NCBI RefSeq assembly: GCF_000721605.1
Contig: NZ_JOIZ01000026.1
Coordinates: forward strand, 5,535-69,534
Origin: Streptomyces sp. NRRL S-37
Lineage (GTDB): Bacteria > Actinomycetota > Actinomycetes > Streptomycetales > Streptomycetaceae
Direction of reading: 5' to 3'
Length of the DNA: 64,000 bases
The notes beneath the pieces are model-generated. The model saw only the letters and a program-made list of their open reading frames with translations, was not told the origin of the DNA and made no database searches. The position numbers and the translations under genes are program-made. Below are positions 11,198 through 20,071 of this stretch, in pieces (the stretch's first letter is position 1; the number at the start of each line of letters is the position of its first letter).

Positions 11198-13729
11198 TCA
11201 CTCGGCCTTGATCGCGCTCAGCATGTTCAGCCGGGCGGCGTTGCGGGCCGGCCACAGCGCGGCCAGGACGCCCACCAGACCGGCCAGCACCACGAAGATC
11301 CCGATCCGGTCCCAGGGCAGGACCAGCGTGTACCCCGGGATCTCCTCGGCGATGGTCTCGCCGATCGCCCAGCCGAGGAACGTGCCGAGACCGATGCCGA
11401 CCACCGCGCCGAACACCGAGATGACGACGGCCTCCAGCCGGACCATCCGCTTCACCCGGCGTCGGTCCAGACCGATCGCCCGCAGCATGCCGATCTCCTG
11501 CTGCCGTTCGAAGACGGACATCGCGAGGGTGTTGACGACGCCGAGCACCGCGATGATCAGCGCCATCGCCAGCAGCCCGTACATGACGTTCAGCAGGGTG
11601 TTGATGGCGCCGCCGAACTCGTCGCGGATGTCCTGCCGGTCCATGACGGTGATCGCGGGGTTGTCGCCCAGCGCGTCGACGAGGACCTTCTCGTTCGCCG
11701 CGGACTGGCCGCCGTCGACCTTCACGAAGATCTGCGGGATGTACGGCTTCGCCTCGTGCTTGTTCACCACGGCGGTGTCGATGAGGACGGGGGAGAGGAA
11801 CTCGCTGTCCTTGTAGACGGCGCCGACCGTCAGCGTCGCCTTCTTCTCGTCGGCGAAGGTGAAGGGGATGCGGTCGCCGGGCTTCCAGCCCCTGCTCTCG
11901 GCCGTCTTCTCGGCGACCGCGATCCGCCCCTCGGCGAGCGAGCCGATGTCGCCGCTGACGACGTCGACGGTCAGGACCTGCTGGATGTCGCCCGGGGTGA
12001 CCGCGGAGGCGGAGACGTAGTCGTCACCGGCCTGGAGGTAGGCGTCCTGCTGCGGTGAGAGGGCCGAGACGCCCTCGGCCTTCTCCAGCGCGGTCAGCGC
12101 GGACCGGTCGAGGTCGCCGCCGTTGGCCATCGAGACCATGTAGTCGGCCTTGATGTTGTCCGTGGTCATCTTGTCGAGGGCGGCGCCGACCGTGACGCCG
12201 AGCACCGACAGGCCGGTCACCAGCGTCAGGCCGATCGCCAGCGCCGAGGCGGTGGCGCCGGTGCGGCGCGGGTTGCGGACCGCGTTCTGGCCGGCCAGCT
12301 TGCCGGCCACGCCGAAGGGGCCGACGAGCAGCGGACGGACGAGTGCGATCACGGGCCGGGACAGCAGCGGGATCAGGATGATCACGCCGATCAGGGCGAG
12401 GAACGCGCCCGCGCCGATGTACATCCGGCCGTCGTCGCCGCCGGTCGAGGCGCCCGCCACGATCCCCGCCGCGCCGAGGGCGGTGATCGCCGCACCGATG
12501 GAGTTGCGCAGCACCAGCGACTTGGTGGTGGCCACCGCGTGGACGCTGTTCATCGCCGCCACCGGCGGGATCTTCGCGGCCCGGCGGCCGGGCAGCCAGG
12601 CGGCGAACACCGTGATCAGCACGCCCACCGCGAACGCCGCGACCACGGGGGTGGCGGACAGGACCAGCGGGCCGTCGGGCATCTTCATGCCGAACGCGGC
12701 CATGCCGGAGCGCAGTGCGACGGCCAGACCGACGCCGAGGGCGAAGCCGACGGCCGAGGCCACCAGACCCACCAGCGCGGCCTCGGCGAGCACCGAGCGG
12801 GTGATCTGCCGGCGGGACGCGCCGACGGCGCGCATCAGGGCGACCTCCTTGGTGCGCTGGGCGACCAGCATCGTGAACGTGTTGGAGATCAGGAAGACGC
12901 CCACGAAGAGCGCGATGCCCGCGAAGCCGAGCAGGATCTGCTTGAGGTTGCCCATGCCCTGTTCGATCTGGTCGGCCTGCTCGTCCGCGAGCGCCTTGCC
13001 GGTCCGCGCCTCCGCGGTGTCCGGCAGCAGCGGCTCGACCGCGGCGAGGATCCTCGCGTCGTCCGCGCCGGGGGCCGCGACGACGGTGGCCTCCTCGAAG
13101 TAGCCCTGCCGGAGGTACTGCTTCTGGGCGACGGCGGTGTCGAAGAGGACGAGGCTGCCGCCGGCGTTGACGGCGCCGTCCTCGGTGGTGAACACACCAC
13201 TGAGGGTGTACTCCTTCACCGGGCCGTTGGTCGCGACGCGCACCCGGTCGCCGACCTCGTACTCGCCCTTGGCCGCGGACTCCTCGTCCAGGGCGATCTG
13301 GTCGTCCTTCACCGGGCCGGAGCCGTCGGTGAACGTGTACGCGGTGTCCTTGCCGTCCTTGCCGGGCGCGAAGTTGGAGCCCTTGTTGGACCAGCCGACG
13401 CCGATCAGCTTCCCGTCGGGGTCGGCGACGCCCGCGAAGCCCTCGACGCGGCCGTACACCCCGGCGACGCCGTCCACGGCGGAGATCCGGTCGAGGTCCT
13501 CGTCGGACAGGCCGGGCGCCTCCTCGGGGTTGTCCGGGTCGGCGTACGAGGTGACGGCGACGGCGACGTCGTCGTAGCTCTTCGCCGACTGGTTGCGGAA
13601 GGCGTTGGAGAGGGTGTCGGCGAAGACCAGGGTGCCCGACACGAACGCCACGCCGAGCATCACGGCGAGCACGGTCATCAACAGCCTGGCCTTGTGCGCG
13701 AAGACGTTGCGCAAGGCGGTACGGAACAT
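11198..13729 (-). CDS. ABC transporter permease, MacB/FtsX type
   Basis: An 843-residue membrane protein with two FtsX units. An N-terminal membrane segment (LLMTVLAVMLGVAFVSGTLVF) precedes a large extracytoplasmic domain, three membrane segments with the ...ALMRAVGASRRQI coupling motif, a second set of segments in mid-protein, another extracytoplasmic domain, and a final FtsX block with IGMLRAIGLDRRRVKRM. Such permeases export lipoproteins, peptides or antibiotics or act mechanically on lipids. It is the second gene after the ATPase, 90 bases downstream, and both are read from right to left. The substrate is unknown. Confidence 0.93.
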   Translation of the reverse strand: MFRTALRNVFAHKARLLMTVLAVMLGVAFVSGTLVFADTLSNAFRNQSAKSYDDVAVAVTSYADPDNPEEAPGLSDEDLDRISAVDGVAGVYGRVEGFAGVADPDGKLIGVGWSNKGSNFAPGKDGKDTAYTFTDGSGPVKDDQIALDEESAAKGEYEVGDRVRVATNGPVKEYTLSGVFTTEDGAVNAGGSLVLFDTAVAQKQYLRQGYFEEATVVAAPGADDARILAAVEPLLPDTAEARTGKALADEQADQIEQGMGNLKQILLGFAGIALFVGVFLISNTFTMLVAQRTKEVALMRAVGASRRQITRSVLAEAALVGLVASAVGFALGVGLAVALRSGMAAFGMKMPDGPLVLSATPVVAAFAVGVLITVFAAWLPGRRAAKIPPVAAMNSVHAVATTKSLVLRNSIGAAITALGAAGIVAGASTGGDDGRMYIGAGAFLALIGVIILIPLLSRPVIALVRPLLVGPFGVAGKLAGQNAVRNPRRTGATASALAIGLTLVTGLSVLGVTVGAALDKMTTDNIKADYMVSMANGGDLDRSALTALEKAEGVSALSPQQDAYLQAGDDYVSASAVTPGDIQQVLTVDVVSGDIGSLAEGRIAVAEKTAESRGWKPGDRIPFTFADEKKATLTVGAVYKDSEFLSPVLIDTAVVNKHEAKPYIPQIFVKVDGGQSAANEKVLVDALGDNPAITVMDRQDIRDEFGGAINTLLNVMYGLLAMALIIAVLGVVNTLAMSVFERQQEIGMLRAIGLDRRRVKRMVRLEAVVISVFGAVVGIGLGTFLGWAIGETIAEEIPGYTLVLPWDRIGIFVVLAGLVGVLAALWPARNAARLNMLSAIKAE

Positions 13730-13786
13730 GGGTCTTCTCTGTCCAGACGGTACGGGGGAGGGGCGAGCGGGCGGCGGGGGCGGGGG

Positions 13787-13837
13787 CGGGTCAGCTGATG
13801 CGGCCCTCAGGGGGACGGGTCAGCTGGTGCGGCCCTT
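13787..13837. repeat. Short tandem duplication at the end of the ABC ATPase gene
   Basis: The 21 bases from 13787 repeat from 13816 with one change. The second copy contains the ATPase C-terminal codons and stop (GRTS*); the first copy, just downstream of the stop on the coding strand, would read GRIS*. This looks like a 29-base tandem duplication spanning the original stop. Confidence 0.6.
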
Positions 13838-14590
13838 GGCGTCGAACCGCTTCATGCGGTCGAGCACCGAGTCGGCCGTCGGCCCGTGCATCTCGTCCAC
13901 GATCCGGCCGTCCGCGAGGAAGACGACGCGGTCCGCGTAGGCGGCGGCGACCGGGTCGTGCGTCACCATGACCACCGTCTGCCCCAGCTCGCGCACGGAG
14001 TTGCGCAGGAAGCCCAGCACCTCGGCGCCGGAACGGGAGTCGAGGTTTCCGGTGGGCTCGTCACCGAAGATGATCTCCGGCTTGGACGCCAGCGCCCGCG
14101 CCACCGCGACCCGCTGCTGCTGACCGCCGGAGAGCTGCGTGGGCCGGTGACTCAGCCGTTCCGACAGTCCGACCATCTGGATCACGGTGTCCAGCCACTG
14201 CTTGTCCGGCTTGCGGCCCGCGATGTCCATCGGGAGGGTGATGTTCTCCAGCGCGGACAGCGTCGGCAGCAGGTTGAACGCCTGGAAGATGAAGCCGATC
14301 TTGTCCCGGCGCAACTTGGTGAGCTGCTTGTCCTTCAGCGAGCCCAGCTCGGTCTCACCGATCCGCACGGAACCGGAGGAGAAGGTGTCGAGGCCGGCCA
14401 CGCAGTGCATCAGCGTGGACTTGCCGGACCCGGACGGGCCCATGATCGCGGTGAACTCGGCCTGCCGGAAGGCGACGGAGACCCGGTCCAGGGCGACCAC
14501 CTGGGTCTCTCCCTGGCCGTAGATCTTCGAAAGCTCCGTGGCGCGTGCGGCCACGGCGGTGGTCCGGTCGGCGAGGGATGCGGTGGTCAC
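13820..14590 (-). CDS. ABC transporter ATP-binding protein, LolD/MacB type
   Basis: A 256-residue ATPase with Walker A GPSGSGKST at residues 51-59, Q-loop in FIFQAFNLLPTL, signature LSGGQQQRVAVARA, Walker B EIIFGDEPTGNLD and the H-loop VMVTHDPVAA. The sequence is of the LolD/MacB class that pairs with FtsX-type permeases, and the permease follows 90 bases downstream. The C-terminal tail (RMKRFDAKGRTS) is short. The upstream region to 14980 has no other gene and must carry both this promoter and that of the divergent tRNA. Confidence 0.95.
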   Translation of the reverse strand: MTTASLADRTTAVAARATELSKIYGQGETQVVALDRVSVAFRQAEFTAIMGPSGSGKSTLMHCVAGLDTFSSGSVRIGETELGSLKDKQLTKLRRDKIGFIFQAFNLLPTLSALENITLPMDIAGRKPDKQWLDTVIQMVGLSERLSHRPTQLSGGQQQRVAVARALASKPEIIFGDEPTGNLDSRSGAEVLGFLRNSVRELGQTVVMVTHDPVAAAYADRVVFLADGRIVDEMHGPTADSVLDRMKRFDAKGRTS

Positions 14591-14869
14591 GGGATGGACG
14601 CTCCTGTCGGGACGGTGTGCTCTCGGGGACGTCGTCCATCGTTCCGCCTCCTCACCGCCGTGGAGTCACCCGCAGCTCCGGTTCCGGGGGGCGACTGGGG
14701 AGGGACCGCCGGGCGCGGTGTCATACCTGGGGATGACGGCGGACCCTGAGCCGGGGGCGCGCGGAACGGGTGGAGCGCCCCTGTTCGGACGGTGAAATTC
14801 CGTCATTTCACGTGCGTGACGGAGTGTCACACGCAAGGCTGTTGGCACGTGCTGACGGCGAGTTCACGG

Positions 14870-14899
14870 TTCTGATGCACCCTCAGGCGCCAATAAAAT
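14870..14899 (+). promoter_or_regulatory. Possible promoter of bldA
   Basis: TTCTGA (14870-14875) and TAAAAT (14894-14899) are separated by 18 bases, about 80 bases before the tRNA. The AT-rich run AATAAAATAAGAC is exceptional for the neighbourhood. The rest of the gap 14591-14980 shows no gene. The boxes were chosen by eye. Confidence 0.35.
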
Positions 14900-14980
14900 A
14901 AGACAAGATCGGTCCCTCCCGCCGCTGTCGACGGGAGGGCCACCGATAGGCTCGGAACCGCGAAGCGGAGCCCATGGCCT

Positions 14981-15067
14981 GCCCGGATGGTGGAATGCAG
15001 ACACGGCGAGCTTAAACCTCGCTGCCCCTGAGCGGGCGTGCCGGTTCGAGTCCGGCTCCGGGCACCA
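14981..15067 (+). tRNA. bldA: tRNA-Leu (anticodon UAA), BldA
   Basis: An 87-base class II tRNA with encoded CCA. The acceptor arms GCCCGGA (14981-14987) and TCCGGGC (15057-15063) pair fully, followed by A and CCA. The anticodon arm GCGAG-CTTAAAC-CTCGC gives anticodon TAA. A long variable arm follows, as expected for Leu, and the T arm CCGG-TTCGAGT-CCGG is intact. It decodes the rare UUA codon. In Streptomyces this tRNA is the developmental regulator BldA, limiting translation of TTA-containing genes for aerial growth and antibiotics. Its surroundings match what I recall of the bldA locus only loosely; the anticodon makes the assignment. Confidence 0.95.
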
Positions 15068-15507
15068 CCACGTATGCCGTTCCCCCCGCGCCGGCCGCGG
15101 ACCGGCGCTCCCGGCCTCCGCGCACCACCCGCGCACCACCCGCGCGGCCTCCTCGACGACCGGACGCCCGCGCGTGAGCGTGGGTGCGCGTCCTCGGGTG
15201 CCGCCGGGACCGCCGCGGTGCCGTCGGCCGGGTGCGGCGAGGGGGACCCGGCGGTCCCCAAGGCGCCGCCGTGCCCGGAGGGGCCTCCACGCGGCCGTCG
15301 GGGAGGTGAACGGATGATCTCCGGCCGGTTCCGGGGAGGTACCGGGTCGGTCATGGTCCGGTGCCTCACCGTGAAGGGAATCACCCGGCCGCGTAGCGTG
15401 TTGCGCAGCACAACGAGGGAAAGATCCTTCTTGAGCATTAGGGTCATTCCTTTGCCTACCTATTACTCTTGAGCCAAGGCCGCGCTGTGTGGCCATGGAG
15501 GAGTGAA
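15068..15507. other. Gene-free gap between bldA and the Bax-inhibitor family gene
   Basis: A 440-base interval. Its first 220 bases are very GC-rich without convincing codon bias. The last 90 bases are less GC-rich (TTGAGCATTAGGG, TACCTATTACTC) and probably hold the promoter of the downstream gene. An open frame leftward from 15435 (MLKKDLSLVVLRN) has a possible ribosome site AAAGGA but reads on into poor coding sequence and antisense to the tRNA; I do not call it. Confidence 0.5.
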
Positions 15508-16401
15508 ATGAGGAGCAGTAACCCGGTCTTCTCGCGACGGGGGTTCGGCCGCGACAACGGCTACGCGGGCTTCAACACCGCGCCGCAGGCCGGGGGCCCC
15601 GCTGTCGCCACGCAGGCCAACCCGTACGCGCAGCCGACAGGCAACCCGTACGCCCAGAACCCCTACGCGCAGCAGGACCTGCAGTACGGCGCGCCGCCGC
15701 AGGCGCCGGCCACCACCGGCCGGATGACCATCGACGACGTCGTCATGCGCACGGCCACCACGCTCGGCGTGCTCATCGTCACCGCGGCGCTCTCCTGGGC
15801 GCTGCTGCCGGTCGACGACGCCAACATCAACCGGTCCTACGGCATCGGCATCGGCGCCGCGCTGATCGGCATGGTCCTGGCGCTCGTGCAGTCCTTCAAG
15901 CGCAAGCCCACGCCCGCGCTGATCCTGACGTACGCCGCGTTCGAGGGTGTCTTCCTCGGCGTCATCTCCAACATCGTCGACAACCGCATCGCCGACGGCG
16001 CGGCCATGCAGGCCGTGATCGGCACCATGGCGGTCTTCGCCGGTGTGCTGGTGGCCTACAAGGCCGGCTGGATCCGCGTCAACCGCCGCTTCTACGGCTT
16101 CGTGATGGCGGCCGCGCTCGGCTTCATCCTGCTGATGGCCGTGAACCTGCTGTTCGCGGTGTTCGGCGGCGGTGACGGCCTCGGCTTCCGCAGCGGCGCG
16201 CTCGGCGTCGTCTTCGGCGTCATCGGCATCATCCTCGGTGCCTGCTTCCTCGCCCTGGACTTCAAGCAGGTCGAGGACGGCATCGCCTACGGTGCCCCGC
16301 GCGAGGAGGCCTGGCTCGCCGCCTTCGGCCTCACGCTGACGCTGGTGTGGATCTACATGGAGTTCCTGCGGCTCATCTCGATCCTCAACAGCAGCGACTG
16401 A
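15508..16401 (+). CDS. Bax inhibitor-1/YccA family membrane protein
   Basis: A 297-residue integral membrane protein. The soluble N-terminal part (about 70 residues) is rich in NPYAQ repeats and Gly/Pro. Seven hydrophobic segments follow, e.g. TLGVLIVTAALSWALL, LILTYAAFEGVFLGVIS, and the C-terminal LAAFGLTLTLVWIYMEFLRL. The YAAFEGxFLG and YMEFLRL words are typical of the bacterial YccA/BI-1 group (UPF0005), proposed pH-gated calcium channels; the bacterial role is unsettled. ATG 15508 follows GGAGGAG at ideal spacing. Confidence 0.9.
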   Translation: MRSSNPVFSRRGFGRDNGYAGFNTAPQAGGPAVATQANPYAQPTGNPYAQNPYAQQDLQYGAPPQAPATTGRMTIDDVVMRTATTLGVLIVTAALSWALLPVDDANINRSYGIGIGAALIGMVLALVQSFKRKPTPALILTYAAFEGVFLGVISNIVDNRIADGAAMQAVIGTMAVFAGVLVAYKAGWIRVNRRFYGFVMAAALGFILLMAVNLLFAVFGGGDGLGFRSGALGVVFGVIGIILGACFLALDFKQVEDGIAYGAPREEAWLAAFGLTLTLVWIYMEFLRLISILNSSD

Positions 16402-16429
16402 CCTCCCAGCAGTCCAGCGGTACGGACAA

Positions 16430-16453
16430 GGGCCCCGGGTTCACCCGGGGCCC
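16430..16453. terminator. Bidirectional terminator
   Basis: GGGCCCCGGG and CCCGGGGCCC flank a 4-base loop, between the convergent BI-1 gene and the DUF4287 gene. Confidence 0.8.
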
Positions 16454-16472
16454 TTCGTCGTGTCCGCACGCG

Positions 16473-16703
16473 TCACAGCAGCTTGCGTGCGGCCCTCCTC
16501 AGGTCGTACTCGTGGACGATCGCCTTGGCGTGGCCGTACGCCAGGTCGTACTCGTGCCGGAGCCAGCTGACCTTCTCCTCGAAGCGGAAGAGCGCCGGGC
16601 CTTCTTCGACGGTGCGCAGCCAGTCGGAGATCTCACGGCCGGTGCAGTGGGGGATGCGGGCGAGCATGTTGCGGTGGGTCTCCTCGGAGAGGACGTGGGA
16701 CAT
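16473..16703 (-). CDS. DUF4287 domain protein
   Basis: A 76-residue protein with the DUF4287 pattern: EETHRNMLARIPHCTGREI, DWLRTVEEGP, WLRHEYDLAYGHAKAIVHEY and a basic end. The domain is predicted helical and often occurs with DUF5655, but here stands alone. Function is unknown. The ATG at 16703 gives the whole domain. Confidence 0.8.
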   Translation of the reverse strand: MSHVLSEETHRNMLARIPHCTGREISDWLRTVEEGPALFRFEEKVSWLRHEYDLAYGHAKAIVHEYDLRRAARKLL

Positions 16704-16805
16704 CGGCGCCTCCGGACGTATGGGATGTAAGCCGGTCCTTCAGGTCACCGTGCCCGAGCGTCGGCCCGTTGGCAACAGTCCCGCCGCGCCGCGTACGCTC
16801 GCCGC

Positions 16806-17117
16806 GTGGTTGATACGACGCCCTTCACCCGTGCCGTGGATCATTTCGCCGACCGTCTGCGGGCCGCGCCGCAGAGCAGGCTGCAGCGGGGCGGTGCGGC
16901 CGAGGCGCTCGCCCTGGCCAGGGAGTTGGCGCGGCGCACCCAGCTCGTCGAGGAACCGGGCACCGAGCCCCGCGAGATGCCCGACGCGGGCATGTTCGCC
17001 GCCGCCGACCAGATCACCGTCGCCGGCCACGACCTGGCGCTCGTACTGAGGAACGAGGACGAGGTCGGGGAGGCCGTACGGCTGGTGGAGGAGGCGCGCG
17101 AGCGCGCCGGGGTGTAG
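16806..17117 (+). CDS. Conserved hypothetical protein, small acidic
   Basis: A 103-residue protein beginning at GTG 16806, (V)VDTTPFTRAVDHFADRL, with largely helical character and the words LARELARRTQLVEE and AADQITVAGHDLALVL. I recognise it only as the sort of small conserved protein found in Streptomyces; no domain is visible. Codon third positions are strongly GC-biased, supporting coding. Convergent with the next gene. Confidence 0.7.
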   Translation: MVDTTPFTRAVDHFADRLRAAPQSRLQRGGAAEALALARELARRTQLVEEPGTEPREMPDAGMFAAADQITVAGHDLALVLRNEDEVGEAVRLVEEARERAGV

Positions 17118-17151
17118 GCGGCCCGGAAGCCGGCCGGGAGCCGGCTCGGGG

Positions 17152-17931
17152 CTAGAGGGACGCGATGACGCGGTCCGCCAGGATGTAGACGCTCTCCTCG
17201 CCGCAGGAGAACGTCAGCGTGTACGCCCCCGAGACGCCGGAACCGCCCAGCAGGAACGGGGTCTCGCCCGCGCCGAGGGCCGCCGCCAGCCGCTCGGCGG
17301 TCTCGCGGTGGCCCGGCGTCATGCACAGCGTCGTCCCGTCGGCGAAGACGTAGACGTCGAGGGTGCCCAGCGGGCCCGGACGGACGTCGGTCAGCTCGGT
17401 CCGGGCGGCGGCCAGCTCCTCCAGGACGGCCACCGTGCGCTCGTGGTCGTTCACGACCGGCGAGGGGTTCGGTACGAAGTCCGGGTGCGAGGGGTGACGG
17501 CGGCGGGCCGCGGCCAGCTCCGGGGAGTCCCCGGCGTGCTCCTCGACGTCCGCGCCCGGCTCGCCCACCGGCTCCAGACCCACGAAATCGGCCTGCCGGG
17601 GCAGGAACAGCTCGCTGTCCGCCAGACCCAGCAGGGACGGCGCGTCGGAGGCGTCACGCGCCTCCTGGGCGGCCCAGAAGGCCCGCGCCTCGGCGAGCTC
17701 GCGCTCCCGCTCCTCGGCGAGCGCCTCCGCCACGGCGGTGCGTATCTCGTCGGTGCCGGCCGTGCGGGCGGGGGGAACGTGCGCGCGCGCGGACGCGGCG
17801 CCGTTCTCGGCCAGCGCGGTGTGCAGGGCCGCGACCTGTCGGCGCAGCACCATGATGCTGCGCAGGACGGCGACGCCCACGGCGCCGGTGGCGGCCGTGG
17901 TGATCAGCAGGGCGATCGGCATGGCGCTCAC
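17152..17931 (-). CDS. Membrane-anchored conserved hypothetical protein
   Basis: A 259-residue protein with one N-terminal membrane segment (ALLITTAATGAVGVAVLRSIMV, residues about 6-27), then an Ala/Glu-rich helical stretch that may coil (EALAEERERELAEARAF), an acidic Pro-rich middle, and a C-terminal globular part with YVFADGTTLCMTPGH, FLLGGSGVSGAYTLTFSCG. No family recognised. The promoter should lie in 17932-18128, which contains AT-richer sequence and no gene. Confidence 0.75.
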   Translation of the reverse strand: MSAMPIALLITTAATGAVGVAVLRSIMVLRRQVAALHTALAENGAASARAHVPPARTAGTDEIRTAVAEALAEERERELAEARAFWAAQEARDASDAPSLLGLADSELFLPRQADFVGLEPVGEPGADVEEHAGDSPELAAARRRHPSHPDFVPNPSPVVNDHERTVAVLEELAAARTELTDVRPGPLGTLDVYVFADGTTLCMTPGHRETAERLAAALGAGETPFLLGGSGVSGAYTLTFSCGEESVYILADRVIASL

Positions 17932-18128
17932 TGACGTACTCCCGGTTCAAAGTCGACCCCCGACTTCCTACATCAGCTTGAAGGGTGGACTAACCATCTG
18001 TCAGTGCGTAACGTCACGAAACGGACAGGTCTTTGGGGGTGCACCCGAGAAGGGGTCGGCTCTGACCTGCGTGAATCCCCGCAGCGAGGGAGATAGGTCA
18101 CATCCTGGGGGAGATTGGATCACGAACA

Positions 18129-18162
18129 GGCCCGGGCCTCGGAGGTTCCCGAGGTCCGGGCC
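18129..18162. terminator. Terminator of the thiolase gene
   Basis: GGCCCGGGCCTCGG and CCGAGGTCCGGGCC form a 14-base stem with one mismatch and a 6-base loop, 70 bases beyond the thiolase stop. Confidence 0.7.
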
Positions 18163-18230
18163 ATGGTTTCACCGGACGTGCCGGTACGGCTACCGTGCGC
18201 CCGCGGTACGGGGGTTCGGCGGTACGGAGT

Positions 18231-19451
18231 TCAGCTGAGGCGCTCGATGACCATCGCCATGCCCTGGCCGCCGCCGACGCACATCGTCTCCAGACCGAAC
18301 TGCTTGTCGTGGAACTGGAGGGAGTTGATCAGCGTGCCGGTGATGCGGGCGCCGGTCATGCCGAAGGGGTGGCCGACGGCGATGGCGCCGCCGTTGACGT
18401 TCAGCTTCTCCAGCGGGATGCCGAGGTCGCGGTAGGAGGGGATCACCTGGGCGGCGAACGCCTCGTTGATCTCGACCAGGTCGATGTCGTCGATCGTCAG
18501 GCCGGCGCGGCCCAGCGCCTGCTTGCTCGCCTCGACCGGGCCGAGGCCCATGATCTCGGGGGAGAGGCCGGAGACGCCGGTGGAGACGATCCGGGCGAGC
18601 GGGGTGAGGCCGAGCTCGCGGGCCTTGGTGTCGCTCATGATGACGAGCGCGGCGGCGCCGTCGTTGAGCGGGCAGCAGTTGCCGGCGGTGACCAGGCCGT
18701 CCGGGCGGAAGACCGGCTTGAGGCCGGCCACGCCCTCCATGGTGACGCCGGCGCGGGGGCCGTCGTCCTTGCTCACGACCGTGCCGTCGGGGAGCGTCAC
18801 CGGGGTGATCTCGCGCTCCCAGAAGCCGTTCTTGATGGCCTCCTCGGCGAGGTTCTGCGAGCGGACGCCGAACTCGTCCATGTCCTGGCGGGTGACGCCC
18901 TTGAGGCGGGCCAGGTTCTCGGCGGTCTGGCCCATCGCGATGTACGGGTCGGGGACCAGGCCGTCCTCGCGCGGGTCGTGCCAGGTCGCCCCCTCCGACT
19001 CGGCGACGGCGGCGGTACGGGCCTCGGCCTCGGCGAACAGCGGGTTGCGGGTGTCCGGGAGGCTGTCGGAGTTGCCCTTGGTGAAGCGGGAGACGGTCTC
19101 GACGCCGGCCGAGATGAAGACGTCGCCCTCGCCGGCCTTGATGGCGTGCAGGGCCATGCGGGAGGTCTGCAGCGAGGAGGAGCAGTAGCGGGTGACGGTG
19201 CAGCCGGGGAGGTGGTCCATGCCCATCTGCACGGCGACCACACGGCCGAGGTTGTTGCCCTGCTCGCCGCCGGGGAGGCCGCAGCCGAGCATCAGGTCGT
19301 CGATGTCCCTCGGGTCCAGCTCGGGGACCTTGGCGAGGGCGGCCTGGATGATCGTGGCGGTCAGGTCGTCCGGGCGCAGGTCCTTCAAGGAGCCCTTGAA
19401 GGCGCGGCCGATGGGGGAGCGGGCGGCAGAGACGATCACGGCTTCGGGCAT
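18231..19451 (-). CDS. Acetyl-CoA C-acyltransferase (thiolase)
   Basis: A 406-residue thiolase that cleaves or forms beta-ketoacyl-CoA. The active-site Cys lies in [15 protein letters not shown] near residue 88. The C-terminal signatures are [19 protein letters not shown] and the Cys loop [31 protein letters not shown] precedes them. ATG 19451 is preferred over the in-frame GTG three bases upstream because GGAG then lies 5 bases away. It is monocistronic and could serve fatty-acid degradation or acetoacetyl-CoA metabolism. Confidence 0.93.
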   Translation of the reverse strand: MPEAVIVSAARSPIGRAFKGSLKDLRPDDLTATIIQAALAKVPELDPRDIDDLMLGCGLPGGEQGNNLGRVVAVQMGMDHLPGCTVTRYCSSSLQTSRMALHAIKAGEGDVFISAGVETVSRFTKGNSDSLPDTRNPLFAEAEARTAAVAESEGATWHDPREDGLVPDPYIAMGQTAENLARLKGVTRQDMDEFGVRSQNLAEEAIKNGFWEREITPVTLPDGTVVSKDDGPRAGVTMEGVAGLKPVFRPDGLVTAGNCCPLNDGAAALVIMSDTKARELGLTPLARIVSTGVSGLSPEIMGLGPVEASKQALGRAGLTIDDIDLVEINEAFAAQVIPSYRDLGIPLEKLNVNGGAIAVGHPFGMTGARITGTLINSLQFHDKQFGLETMCVGGGQGMAMVIERLS

Positions 19452-19635
19452 CACGGCTCCAGAGGTGAGGGCGGCGGGAGGGCATACCGGTTGGTTGGTG
19501 CGGGACCTCCTGGGAAGTTACCCGGACGTATGGGCGGGGTCACGACTGACGCGATGTGACATGGACCGCAACTGTCTAAGCGCTTGCTTTTCCGTTGTGT
19601 CTTCTCGGGGCGCTGCGCTCGTGCCCACTCCGCCG

Positions 19636-19811
19636 CCCCGCTCTCCGTGACCAGCCGCCCCCGTTCTCCGCGGCCCCGCTCTCCGTGACCAGCCGCCCCC
19701 GTTCTCCGCGGCCCCGTTCTCCGCGGCCAGCCGCCCCCGTTCTCCGCGGGTAGTCGCCCTTGCTCTCCGCGCCCCCGCTCTCCGCGGGTAGTCGCCCCGC
19801 TCTCCGCGGGC
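19636..19811. repeat. 38-bp tandem repeats, degenerate at one end
   Basis: Three near-identical 38-base units begin at 19636, 19674 and 19712. Each contains CTCTCCGTGACCAGCCG or a close variant followed by CCCCCGTTCTCCGCGG. They continue into shorter units built on CTCTCCGCGGGTAGTCGCCC up to 19811. The array fills the upstream side of the thiolase gene in a 620-base gap (19452-20071) with no convincing gene. Confidence 0.8.
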
Positions 19812-19984
19812 AGTCGTGCCGCAGGGCGGCACGGGTGGGCGCGACGGCACCCCGTTGGCGCCGGGCTGCGCGGCTCCCCCCGTCCCGCACCGACACCGTG
19901 ACTGGTGCGGGCCGGGGGTGGGGTCGCTCGCCGGTGCTTGCCGGGTGCCGCTGCGCCCACCCGTGCCGCCCCAGCGGCACGACT

Positions 19985-20040
19985 GCCCGCAGCTATGGCG
20001 GCTGCCCGCAGCTATGGCGGCTGCCCGCGGCTGCGGGGGC
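19985..20040. repeat. 19-bp tandem repeats
   Basis: GCCCGCAGCTATGGCGGCT is repeated exactly at 19985 and 20004, then in degenerate form from 20023 (CCCGCGGCTGCGGGGGCT). It lies just downstream of the SGNH hydrolase stop and may be non-coding slippage sequence. Confidence 0.75.
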
Positions 20041-20071
20041 TGTGGCGGCTGCCTGCCGCAGGAGCCCGGTG

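Noticed and set aside
12539..13798. Rightward open frame across the ABC permease
   Set aside because: Shadow of the permease; Arg/Gly/Asp-rich with no family pattern.
14827..15447. Leftward open frame from 15447 covering the tRNA complement
   Set aside because: The first 25 codons have a plausible ribosome site, but the rest reads antisense to bldA and low-quality coding sequence.
19636..19811. CRISPR array
   Set aside because: Units are directly abutting 38-base repeats without unique spacers and there are no cas genes.
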